Position numbers and translations under genes: made by a program. A stretch of DNA of 20,801 nucleotides from Parcubacteria group bacterium GW2011_GWA2_45_30 (GTDB lineage: Bacteria; Patescibacteriota; Minisyncoccia; Sungbacterales; HO2-52-23): the NCBI GenBank assembly GCA_001001625.1, contig LCKU01000009.1:1-20801 (forward strand), in the 5' to 3' direction. The notes beneath the pieces were generated by a model that saw only the letters and a program-made list of their open reading frames with translations, made no database searches and was not told the DNA's origin. The first letter of the stretch is position 1. Each line of letters starts with the position of its first letter. Of the stretch, positions 14,027 to 20,756 are shown in pieces.

Positions 14027-14089
14027 GTCATTCTGAGTGAAACGAAGAATCCAAAAGATCCTTCGGTCGTTTCACTCCCTCAGGATGAC
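14027..14089. repeat. CATTCTGAG-type palindromic repeat, second copy
   Basis: Starts GTCATTCTGAGTGAAACGAA and ends with CTCAGGATGAC; the inner GAAGAATCC and GATCCTTC units pair. It sits in frame in the longest form of the PilV-like gene (encoding SVILSETKNPKDPSVV and following) and ends three bases before an in-frame ATG. Confidence 0.9.
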
Positions 14090-14092
14090 GAC

Positions 14093-14809
14093 ATGTCCGT
14101 AAATTTTAATCTACGCCCTTTGCATTTTGTATTCAAGAAGGGTTTCACGCTCATTGAGGCCTTGGTTGCCATTGCTCTTATCGCCGGAGGGCTTGTGAGC
14201 GCGCTTTCGCTTACCACCAAAAGCGTATTTGACGCGAGCCGTATCAAAAACGATTTAATCGCGGTTAATTTGGCACAAGAAGGGATTGAGATGATGCGCC
14301 TTATTCGTGAAAATAACGTTTTGTGCGATTTTTTAAACGGCCCCTTGATTCCGCAGGATGTTTGCGCCTGGGATAAAGAACCGCGCGCCGCAGCATGCAC
14401 CGCCGGCGGCCCCAAATTAAGCAGTAACAATGGATATACAACGGATACGAATGCGGTAACAATTCCGATGGGTTGTACGGATCCGGCAGTGGGCGTTGCG
14501 CGAACTTTGATGATGCCGCAGCTTGGCGGAAGTTGTGCCGCGCCATCCTCAATATTACGAATTGATTCTAATGGTATATATAATTATAGTTCCGGAATGC
14601 CAACTCCTTTCCGACGTTGTGTTTATGTTTGTAATCCAACCAATATGGGCGGGCCATTGGGTTTGGATGGCAAAGCAGTATGCGGTGTTGCGCCGGACGG
14701 GGATATTCCATCTGCTAGTCAGATGGATGTAATCTCGGTTGTGGCCTGGACCGAGAACGGCATATTGAAATCAACCCGCCTGGAGCAGAGGTTGTATAAT
14801 TGGCGTTGA
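14093..14809 (+). CDS. PilV-like minor prepilin
   Basis: 238 residues from ATG. The cleavage site is KKG^FTLIEALVAIALIAGGLV, with E5, a conserved GG in the helix, then KSVFDASRIKNDLIAVNLAQEGIEMMR, a PilV/GspI hallmark (A-x-x-L-A-x-E-G-x-E). The head is Cys- and Gly-rich, with several likely disulphides. An upstream in-frame ATG at 13994 is open but would translate two repeats and give a 50-residue leader, which is too long. A TTG at 14120 would give the short leader MHFVFKKG, nearly the same as in the next gene. The stop codon overlaps the edge of repeat copy G. Confidence 0.85.
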   Translation: MSVNFNLRPLHFVFKKGFTLIEALVAIALIAGGLVSALSLTTKSVFDASRIKNDLIAVNLAQEGIEMMRLIRENNVLCDFLNGPLIPQDVCAWDKEPRAAACTAGGPKLSSNNGYTTDTNAVTIPMGCTDPAVGVARTLMMPQLGGSCAAPSSILRIDSNGIYNYSSGMPTPFRRCVYVCNPTNMGGPLGLDGKAVCGVAPDGDIPSASQMDVISVVAWTENGILKSTRLEQRLYNWR

Positions 14810-14965
14810 TGCGGTTTTCTCGGTTATTTTAATTTCAGACACGATTCGGCCGCTCCTGCGGCGTCCTCACTAAGGGTCGGCGCGGTTTTCTCCCGACTTC
14901 GGTCGGAAGAGCCAAGCAAACCGCGCCTCCCATTGTCTGAAATTAAAATAGCCGAGTCCGCATCA
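14807..14965 (-). repeat. Nested-hairpin element, copy G, reverse orientation after pilV
   Basis: On the minus strand it has a 17-bp perfect outer stem (14825-14841 with 14934-14950) that continues imperfectly to GATGCGG at both ends, the box ATGGGAG, a 10-bp lower inner stem (14879-14888 with 14918-14927), the 7-base bulge GCTTGGC (14911-14917) and a 9-position apical stem with one mismatch. CGACCCTTAGTGAG and a GC-rich tail like that of copy E follow. The element begins on the stop codon of the preceding gene. Confidence 0.92.
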
Positions 14966-14986
14966 CTTTTGGGGACTGGTTTTGAA

Positions 14987-15095
14987 AAAATCAAAAGTTA
15001 AAATGACAATTCAAAATTCAAAATTAACGTATATCAAATCTATCGCGAAGCGATACCCTAATTTTGATTTTTGCATTTTGCATTTTGAATTTAAG
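14987..15095. repeat. AATTCAAAATT-type palindromic repeat at the pilW-like 5' end
   Basis: The left arm has the same ATCAAAAGTTAAAATGACAA block as at the pilV-like gene. The right arm TTTGCATTTTGCATTTTGAA complements the AATTCAAAATTCAAAATT units. A small TATCGC-GAA-GCGATA hairpin (15041-15055) sits in the middle. The block runs right up to the KKG codons of the prepilin. Confidence 0.8.
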
Positions 15096-15686
15096 AAAGG
15101 TTTTACTTTGTTGGAGATGCTTATTTCCCTTTCCATTTTTTCCGTTATCATAATGATGGCGGCGGGCATTATGATTTCGGTGCAAAATGCGCGGGAAAAA
15201 GTTGGAACCGTCCTGCTTATGCAGGATAATATTCGCTTTACTTTGGAACTTTTTTCCCGCGAAATCAGGACCGGAGCGCTGTATCAGACGACAACCAAGG
15301 GAAGAACCGCCTGCGGCGCCGCGCGGGTTCCTCTTAATTCGGAGTTAAGTTTTACTCACTGGAATCAGGGTTTTCCCCAGCCGCGCACTTATTTTTTGTA
15401 TGATACCGACAATAATGGCGCGCCCGATACCATCATGCGCGTAAAGCAGGGATCATTTTCCGCGTCCGATTGTTCTAATCCTTCGATAGTAACGCCATTT
15501 ACCGATACGGACAATATGGCGGTGGAGAGATTGCGTTTTGATTTGTTCGGCCAAACTCCGGGCGCATCCGACGGCCAGCCCTGGGTTAGGATAATACTGC
15601 GCGCGCGCTCAAGGGGAGTTAAAACTCAACTGCAGTCGGTGTTAAATATTCAGACCACCATGTCGCAGAGGTTGAGAGACCTTTAG
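15003..15686 (+). CDS. PilW/PilJ-like minor prepilin
   Basis: 227 residues from ATG. The cleavage site is KKG^FTLLEMLISLSIFSVIIMMA, with E5. The next segment, REKVGTVLLMQDNIRFTLELFSREI, has the R-x-x-L-E-x-x-S-R-E-I motif common in PilW/GspJ proteins. The exterior part is beta-rich and ends with RARSRGVKTQLQSVLNIQTTMSQR, typical of GspJ/PilW C-termini. Candidate starts are a TTG at 14982, the ATG used here, and a TTG at 15078 giving an eight-residue leader MHFEFKKG. The last is most like a class III leader. All upstream candidates translate the AATTCAAAATT repeat. Confidence 0.85.
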   Translation: MTIQNSKLTYIKSIAKRYPNFDFCILHFEFKKGFTLLEMLISLSIFSVIIMMAAGIMISVQNAREKVGTVLLMQDNIRFTLELFSREIRTGALYQTTTKGRTACGAARVPLNSELSFTHWNQGFPQPRTYFLYDTDNNGAPDTIMRVKQGSFSASDCSNPSIVTPFTDTDNMAVERLRFDLFGQTPGASDGQPWVRIILRARSRGVKTQLQSVLNIQTTMSQRLRDL

Positions 15687-15833
15687 TTAAAATTCTAAGC
15701 ACTAAATTCTAAATCCTAAACAAATCCTAATGACTAAAATTCAAAATACTAAACACAAATCGTTTCGAATTTGGAGAATTAGAATTTTGAATTTGTTTCG
15801 GATTTCGGATTTCGGATTTCGGATTTATCGGAA
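15687..15833. repeat. AT-rich palindromic repeat overlapping the pilX-like 5' end
   Basis: Left units AAATTCTAAATCCTAAAC and AAAATTCAAAATACTAAAC are matched on the right by GAATTTTGAATTTGTTTC and tandem TCGGATT units. It resembles the pilM-pilN repeat (AAATTCTAAGCAC begins both). It encodes the whole N-terminal leader of the following reading frame. Confidence 0.8.
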
Positions 15834-15984
15834 AGAAGGCATTGCGTTGTTGCTCACTGTTTTCATCCTGACCGCTGTATTTTCTATCAGCATCGGCGTA
15901 TTTAACGTGCTTTACGGCGAGATTTTGATTACCGGCGCAGTGGAGAACTCGTTCCAGGCCATAAATGCGTCTGACGTGTTATGA
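15730..15984 (+). pseudogene. PilX-like minor prepilin, truncated
   Basis: 84 residues. After a repeat-encoded leader comes KEG^IALLLTVFILTAVFSISIGVFNVL, the form of PilX/GspK helices in this group, then YGEILITGAVENSFQAINASD and a stop. Related proteins continue with an AADxGxE segment and more than 100 further residues, so only the anchor helix is left. No continuation is clear in the other frames, although a neighbouring frame is open for 37 codons (15980 onward). It could be a decayed gene or a very short prepilin; decay is more likely. Possible starts are ATG at 15730 or a TTG just before FRISDFGFRIYRKEG. Confidence 0.6.
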
Positions 15985-16093
15985 TATGGCGGTTATTAAA
16001 TTCGGTCCACTTACGCAAATCAGCGTGGTTGGGTGGTATTTATGCAATAACCCGACGCGCGGGGTAAAAAGGGCGTTTAGGGTTACCTATTAA

Positions 16094-16184
16094 ACACGAA
16101 CAGCACTAACAGTAACGAACAGCACTAACAATTTATGTTTTTCTGTTCGCGCTGTTCGTAAAGCTGTTTGCGCTGTTAGTGCTC
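16094..16184. repeat. GAACAG-type palindromic repeat before ligA
   Basis: Outer arms AGCACTAACAG (16102-16112) and CTGTTAGTGCT (16173-16183) pair perfectly over 11 bp. Inner units ACGAACAGCACTAACA and CTGTTCGCGCTGTTCG also pair. It is the same repeat type as before pilC and ends two bases before the ligA ATG. Confidence 0.85.
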
Positions 16185-16185
16185 T

Positions 16186-18369
16186 ATGGATAAAAATACA
16201 GCTAAAGAAAGAATTCAAAAACTCCGTAAAGAAATAAATTATCACCGCTATCTTTATCATGTTCTGGATCGGCAGGAAATTTCGGATGCGGCGAATGATT
16301 CGTTAAAGCATGAACTTGCCAGATTGGAAGAGAATTTTCCGGAGCTCATAGCTCCGGATTCTCCAACCCGGCGCGTAGGCGGGCATCCTTTGCCCGGATT
16401 TAAAAAAGTAAAGCATGGCGCGTCCATGCTTTCTTTGAATGACGTATTTTCGGAGGAGGAATTAAAGGATTGGGAAGAAAGAATTAAGAAATTAACTACA
16501 AACTACAAACTACAAACTACAAACTTAGAATATTTCGCGGAAATCAAGGTGGATGGATTTGCCGTATCCTTAATTTATGAGAACGGAATTTTTAAAACCG
16601 GCTCTACGCGCGGGGACGGAGTTACGGGCGAGGATGTTACGGAAAATTTAAAGACCGTTGAGTCAATCCCTTTGCGTTTGCATGATCCGCGGGAATTTGC
16701 GGAAGAAAAAGAAGTAAAGAATATTTTTAAGAAATTTCCGCTGGTGCGAGCGGCTGTTTCCCGAATTCCTAAAATTCTTGAAGTGCGGGGCGAGGTTTAT
16801 ATGACAAAAAAAGCGTTTGCGGCGGTCAATCATGAACAGCAAAAAAAAGGATTGCCGGCTTTTGCCAATCCCCGCAATATCGCTGCCGGATCCGTAAGGC
16901 AGCTGGATTCCAAAGTTACGGCCTCGCGCCGTCTGGATTTTTTTGCCTATGATCTGGTTACGGATCTTGGGCAAAAAACTCACGAGGAGGATCATCTGAT
17001 TGTCAATCTTTTCGGGTTTAAGACACCTTGCCCCGTTAGAGAATTAGTCAAAATTGAAGCAGCAAGCGAAAACAATTCCGCAATCAAGGGTAATTTAGTC
17101 GGCGTCAGATCATTCCGCATCTCTAACGGGGTGGAGTTGGCGATGCGCTGCCGAAATTTGGCAGAGGTAATGAAATTTTTTGCCGAAATCGGAGAAAAAA
17201 GAGAGCGCCTTCCGTTTTTGATTGACGGAGTGGTGGCGCAGATAAATGATGGCGTACTTTTTGAGCGGCTGGGCGTGGTTGGTAAAGCTCCGCGGGGCGC
17301 GGTGGCTTTGAAATTTCCCGGCCAAGAAGCGACCACGGTGGTGGAGGATATAGTCGTGCAAATCGGCCGGACCGGAGTGCTCACTCCGGTGGCGGTGTTA
17401 AAACCCGTGGATGTCGGGGGAGTTACGGTCTCTAGGGCCACGTTGCATAATACGGATGAAATATCACGCCTGGATGTGCGGGTTGGGGATACGGTTATTG
17501 TGCAAAGAGCCGGAGATGTGATTCCGGACATCGTAAGGGTATTTAAAAATTTGCGGCCCAAACCCAGCCGGGAATTCCGTATGCCGCGTATGTTTTGCGG
17601 GCAGAAAGTTGTGCGGCGGCCGGGCGAGGCCGCGCATAAAATTCTGCATCCGGAAAAGTGCGAATTGGTAATGCATGAAAAATTCTATCATTTTGTTTCC
17701 AAACACGCTTTTGATATTCAGGGGCTGGGACCTAAAATTATTGATCGCTTGCTTGAGGAGGGTTTAGTTCGCGACCCGGCGGATTTATTTTTACTTAAAG
17801 AATCAGACATTACATCTTTGGAGCGATTTGCCGAAAAATCCGCCGAAAATTTAATCCGCTCAATCCATGAAAAAAAAGAAATCGAATTGCCGCGTTTTAT
17901 TTATGCCCTGGGAATTTTACATGCGGGGGAAGAGACCGCGATTGATTTGGCCGAGAATTTTGGTACGCTTAGTAAGTTAGAGGCGGCATCCTTTGCTGAT
18001 TTGAATGCTATTTCGAATATAGGCCCGGTTGTGGCCAAGAGTATTTATGAATGGTTTCAGGAACAACGGAATAAAAAATTGGTTAAAAAAATATTGAAAG
18101 TAGGCGTAAAACCCAAGCCCCACAAGCTACAAGCTAAAAATTATAAACTTAGAGGATTAACATTTGTTTTGACCGGAGGGCTTGCATCCGTGTCGCGGGA
18201 CGAAGCCAAAGCGCGTATCCGGGAGTTGGGCGGAGATATTTCCGAATCGGTCAGTAAAAAAACTTCCTACCTGGTAGCAGGAAGCGATCCGGGATCCAAA
18301 TTGGCGAAAGCGGAAAAAATTAGAGTGAAAGTCATTGAGGAAAAAGAATTCTTGAAACTTATCAGTTAG
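16186..18369 (+). CDS. ligA: NAD-dependent DNA ligase LigA
   Basis: 727 residues, about 50 longer than typical. It has domain Ia (YHRYLYHVLDRQEISDA, 19-35), the adenylation motif KVDG with nucleophile K121, STRGDGVTGEDVTEN (140-154), the OB fold (IGRTGVLTPVAVLKPV), helix-hairpin-helix repeats and a C-terminal BRCT domain (from about 656). Three repeat-encoded insertions explain the extra length: 104-116 (TTNYKLQTTNLEY), about 282-316, and 644-657 (KPHKLQAKNYKLRG). The zinc finger keeps only two of four cysteines (C471, C492), and the domain Ia Tyr of the usual AxYD is Asn. LigA seals nicks in replication and repair using NAD+. Confidence 0.95.
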   Translation: MDKNTAKERIQKLRKEINYHRYLYHVLDRQEISDAANDSLKHELARLEENFPELIAPDSPTRRVGGHPLPGFKKVKHGASMLSLNDVFSEEELKDWEERIKKLTTNYKLQTTNLEYFAEIKVDGFAVSLIYENGIFKTGSTRGDGVTGEDVTENLKTVESIPLRLHDPREFAEEKEVKNIFKKFPLVRAAVSRIPKILEVRGEVYMTKKAFAAVNHEQQKKGLPAFANPRNIAAGSVRQLDSKVTASRRLDFFAYDLVTDLGQKTHEEDHLIVNLFGFKTPCPVRELVKIEAASENNSAIKGNLVGVRSFRISNGVELAMRCRNLAEVMKFFAEIGEKRERLPFLIDGVVAQINDGVLFERLGVVGKAPRGAVALKFPGQEATTVVEDIVVQIGRTGVLTPVAVLKPVDVGGVTVSRATLHNTDEISRLDVRVGDTVIVQRAGDVIPDIVRVFKNLRPKPSREFRMPRMFCGQKVVRRPGEAAHKILHPEKCELVMHEKFYHFVSKHAFDIQGLGPKIIDRLLEEGLVRDPADLFLLKESDITSLERFAEKSAENLIRSIHEKKEIELPRFIYALGILHAGEETAIDLAENFGTLSKLEAASFADLNAISNIGPVVAKSIYEWFQEQRNKKLVKKILKVGVKPKPHKLQAKNYKLRGLTFVLTGGLASVSRDEAKARIRELGGDISESVSKKTSYLVAGSDPGSKLAKAEKIRVKVIEEKEFLKLIS
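16494..16526. repeat. ACTACAA tandem repeat in ligA
   Basis: Four tandem ACTACAA units encode TTNYKLQTTN between domain Ia and the adenylation domain of LigA. The same unit occurs in gatA, between gatC and gatA, and again late in ligA. Confidence 0.8.
17031..17131. repeat. Palindromic element inserted in frame in ligA
   Basis: CCCCGTTAGAGA (17031-17042) and TCTCTAACGGGG (17120-17131) form a 12-bp perfect terminal inverted repeat. The 77 internal bases stay open in the LigA frame. The encoded residues, about 282-316, fall where LigA homologues have a short linker before the RxxLPFxIDGVV segment. Confidence 0.8.
18121..18152. repeat. ACAAGCTACAA repeat in ligA before the BRCT domain
   Basis: CACAAGCTACAAGCTAAAAA and TTATAAACTTAGA encode HKLQAKNYKLR in the linker to the BRCT domain. 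It is a degenerate relative of the ACTACAA repeat. Confidence 0.6.
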
Positions 18370-18371
18370 GA

Positions 18372-18380
18372 TGATATTAT
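18372..18380 (+). promoter_or_regulatory. Extended -10 promoter for the second toxin-antitoxin pair
   Basis: TGATATTAT is an extended -10 with six bases to the ATG, the same spacing as the GspH-like gene, so a leaderless mRNA is expected. It begins three bases after the ligA stop. Confidence 0.55.
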
Positions 18381-18386
18381 TAAAAC

Positions 18387-18614
18387 ATGACCATCGCGAC
18401 TATTGAACGGCAACTTAATGAGTTAAAAGAGCGGCAATCTAAGCTGGAGGCGTTTTTTTACGCAGTTATTGGAAACAAGACGGAAGAAGAACTGGAAATA
18501 CGTCCGGATTATTTGCAGCGAATTGATCAAATCCGCCACAATATGCGGGGCGGAAAGGGTATTACCGCGATTCGCACAAAAAAGGAATTAAAAAATTTTT
18601 TCAGAAATCTTTAG
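18387..18614 (+). CDS. Putative antitoxin of the second toxin-antitoxin pair
   Basis: 75 residues, highly charged. An N-terminal coiled-coil-like helix (IERQLNELKERQSKLEAFF) is followed by a basic C-terminal part with TKKELKNFFRNL. No DNA-binding fold was recognised. It lies 22 bases upstream of a RelE-like toxin on the same strand, which is the main reason for the call. It has its own extended -10. Confidence 0.6.
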   Translation: MTIATIERQLNELKERQSKLEAFFYAVIGNKTEEELEIRPDYLQRIDQIRHNMRGGKGITAIRTKKELKNFFRNL

Positions 18615-18636
18615 CGAGATTTGAAATGAATAGATT

Positions 18637-18900
18637 ATGCGTTACAAACTTGAGATTTCTCAAGAAGCGCGGCAGGCTTTAAAGAAATTAAAGCAACAAG
18701 ACCGAGCGCTTTTAACAAGAGTAGAGAGGTCAGTTGAAAAGGTTTTAGAAAATCCGGAAATCGGCAAACCTCTGCGGCACAATTTAAAAAATAACCGGCG
18801 TGTGCACGTCGGTTCTTTCGTGTTGATATATGAGATTGCGGGTGAATCAGTTCTCTTGGTGGATTTTGCCCACCATGATAAGATTTATAAAAGGATTTGA
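18637..18900 (+). CDS. RelE/ParE superfamily toxin
   Basis: 87 residues. MRYKLEISQEARQALKKL, the NPEIGKPLRHNLKNNRRVHVG strand-turn region and the closing FAHHDKIYKRI are classic RelE features (usual forms: G-x-x-L, R-x-x-x-G-x-x-R-x-x-Y, H-R-x-x-x-Y). Here the R-x-x-Y strand is RVHVGSFVLIYEI. It probably acts as a ribosome-dependent mRNA interferase, although activity cannot be proven by eye. It is placed between two essential housekeeping genes, six bases before gatC. Confidence 0.82.
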   Translation: MRYKLEISQEARQALKKLKQQDRALLTRVERSVEKVLENPEIGKPLRHNLKNNRRVHVGSFVLIYEIAGESVLLVDFAHHDKIYKRI

Positions 18901-18906
18901 TCCTAT

Positions 18907-19203
18907 ATGTCAATTAATATAAAAGATGTCCAACATATCGCGCATTTGGCTCGGATTGAATTAACGCCCGAAGAAGAAACGAAATTTGAAAAAGAACTTT
19001 CGGCTATTTTGGGATTTGTGGAAAAATTGAATGAAGTTGATACGGAAAACGTGCAACCCTTGACCGGAGGCACATTATTGGAAAATGTGATGCGTAAAGA
19101 TGAGCAGATTGATAATGACTTGCAAGGGAAAGAAGCGGCGTTATTGGACGCGGCGCCGGAGAAAGAAAGAGGATATGTGAGGGTGAAGGCAGTGTTTGAA
19201 TAG
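18907..19203 (+). CDS. gatC: Glutamyl/aspartyl-tRNA amidotransferase subunit C
   Basis: 98 residues, the normal GatC length. The N-terminal DVQHIAHLARIELTPEEE and FEKELSAILGFVEKLNEVDT, then VQPLTG and MRKDE, match the family throughout. GatC wraps around GatA and GatB to stabilise the amidotransferase that converts Glu-tRNA(Gln) or Asp-tRNA(Asn) to the amidated forms. An AAGGAT lies 12 bases before the ATG, one of the few candidates for a ribosome binding site here. gatA follows after a repeat. Confidence 0.93.
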   Translation: MSINIKDVQHIAHLARIELTPEEETKFEKELSAILGFVEKLNEVDTENVQPLTGGTLLENVMRKDEQIDNDLQGKEAALLDAAPEKERGYVRVKAVFE

Positions 19204-19275
19204 TTTATAGTTTGTGGTTTGTAGTTACCAAACTATAAACTATAAACTATAAACTACAAACCACAAACTACAAGC
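19204..19275. repeat. Palindromic ACTACAA/ACTATAA repeat between gatC and gatA
   Basis: TAGTTTGTGGTTTGTAGTT (19208-19226) pairs perfectly over 19 bp with its complement at 19252-19270. The 25-base loop consists of ACTATAA tandem units. It ends at the base before the gatA TTG. Strand-identical units are found inside ligA and gatA. Confidence 0.9.
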
Positions 19276-20748
19276 TTGAAATTAAATGAATTAACAATCA
19301 CGGAGGCGGCGGAAGGAATTCGAAAAAAGAACTTTACCGTAACCGAGCTGGTTTTGGATTGTTTGCGCGCGATTAAAGAAAAAAACAGCGAATTGCATGC
19401 GTATCTTGAAGTTTTTGACGACGCGCTGGATGAGGCCAAAAAAGCGGATGAGATACTCGGTGCCGCGAATCACGAAGAGCGAATAAAACTCCCGCCGCTT
19501 TTTGGAATTCCTCTGGCAATCAAAGATAATATATTGATTGAGGGTAAACGGTGCACCGCCGGATCTAAGATTCTTGAAAATTACGTGGCAAATTACAATG
19601 CCACAGTCATCCGTAAGCTAAAAAAGCAGGGCGCGATTTTTTTGGGCAAGGCCAATTTGGATGAATTTGCCATGGGCTCTTCCACAGAAAATTCTGCATA
19701 TGTATCAACTAAAAATCCTAATGATATTTCCCGCATACCTGGAGGGTCGTCCGGCGGATCTGCAGCTGCAGTTGCGGCCAACCTTTGTGTTGCGGCTTTA
19801 GGTTCGGATACTGGAGGTTCAATCCGTCAGCCCGCGTCTTTTTGCGGGATTGTGGGACTTAAACCCACATATGGAGCGGTTTCACGCCACGGTTTAATTG
19901 CCATGGCATCCTCTCTTGATCAAATCGGCCCTCTGGCGAAATCAGTTGAGGATGCGGCTATTTTATTTGATGCGATCAAAGGAAAAGACGATTTTGATTC
20001 AACCGCGGTCAAAGATAACTACAAACTACCAACTATAAACTATAAACTTAACGGCGTTCGGGTCGGCATTCCTAAAGAATATTTTGGGAAAGGACTTGAG
20101 AGCGAGGTAAAAAGAGTCATAGAAAATGCGGTTGGAAAAATGGAGCAAGCCGGAGCTATAATTAAAGAGATCTCTTTGCCGCATTCCGAATACGCCCTGC
20201 CTACCTATTATATTGTAGTGCCTTCCGAGGTCTCGGCGAATTTAGCGCGGTTTGACGGCATTCGTTATGGCGTTAGCGCAGTTACCAGCCATCAGCTATC
20301 AATTAGTAACTTGTATGATGTGTATGCCAAATCGCGTGCCTTTGGTTTTGGGGCGGAGGTCAAACGCCGCATTATGCTCGGTACCTATACGCTTTCGGCC
20401 GGATATTACGATGCGTACTATGTTAAAGCTCAAAAAGTACGGCGCCTCATACGGCAGGATTTTGAACACGCTTTGGATGCGGTAGATATTATTGCCGGTC
20501 CCACCACTCCGACTCCGGCGTTTCATCTGGGCGAGCGCGCGGATGATCCTTTGCAAATGTATTTGGCGGATATTTATACGGTGGCGGTAAATCTTGCCGG
20601 AGTGCCTGCCATTTCCATTCCGGCCGGATGCGTGGAACGAGAAGGGAAGAAATTGCCGGTGGGACTCCAATTTATCGGAAAATGGTTTGAAGAAGAGAAA
20701 TTGCTGGGGATAGCAAAAGAAACGGAGAAAATTATAAAATTGCATTAA
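19276..20748 (+). CDS. gatA: Glutamyl/aspartyl-tRNA amidotransferase subunit A
   Basis: 490 residues from TTG; no in-frame ATG or GTG precedes FTVTELV. The amidase-signature triad is complete: K83 in AIKDN, cis-S158 in PGGSSGGSAAA and nucleophile S182 in GSDTGGSIRQPA. GatA hydrolyses glutamine and passes ammonia to GatB. The KRRIMLGTY-LSAGYYDAYY region and the C-terminus are intact. Residues about 248-258 (NYKLPTINYKL) are encoded by an ACTACAA-type repeat just before the NGVRVGIPKEYF strand. A second possible insertion is TSHQLSISN near 337-345. gatB is not in the window. Confidence 0.94.
   Translation: MKLNELTITEAAEGIRKKNFTVTELVLDCLRAIKEKNSELHAYLEVFDDALDEAKKADEILGAANHEERIKLPPLFGIPLAIKDNILIEGKRCTAGSKILENYVANYNATVIRKLKKQGAIFLGKANLDEFAMGSSTENSAYVSTKNPNDISRIPGGSSGGSAAAVAANLCVAALGSDTGGSIRQPASFCGIVGLKPTYGAVSRHGLIAMASSLDQIGPLAKSVEDAAILFDAIKGKDDFDSTAVKDNYKLPTINYKLNGVRVGIPKEYFGKGLESEVKRVIENAVGKMEQAGAIIKEISLPHSEYALPTYYIVVPSEVSANLARFDGIRYGVSAVTSHQLSISNLYDVYAKSRAFGFGAEVKRRIMLGTYTLSAGYYDAYYVKAQKVRRLIRQDFEHALDAVDIIAGPTTPTPAFHLGERADDPLQMYLADIYTVAVNLAGVPAISIPAGCVEREGKKLPVGLQFIGKWFEEEKLLGIAKETEKIIKLH
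20017..20050. repeat. ACTACAA/ACTATAA repeat in gatA
   Basis: Tandem units AACTACAAACTACC and AACTATAAACTATAAACTTA encode NYKLPTINYKL in frame in a surface-loop position of GatA. It has the same unit as in ligA and the gatC-gatA gap. Confidence 0.8.
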
Positions 20749-20756
20749 GAAAAATT

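Noticed and set aside
13994..14092. Upstream ATG for the PilV-like prepilin
   Set aside because: It would give a leader of about 50 residues made from two repeats; class III leaders are short.
16494..16526. Tandem ACTACAA units considered as a CRISPR-like array
   Set aside because: Units are 7 bases with no spacers and are translated in frame; no cas genes are present.
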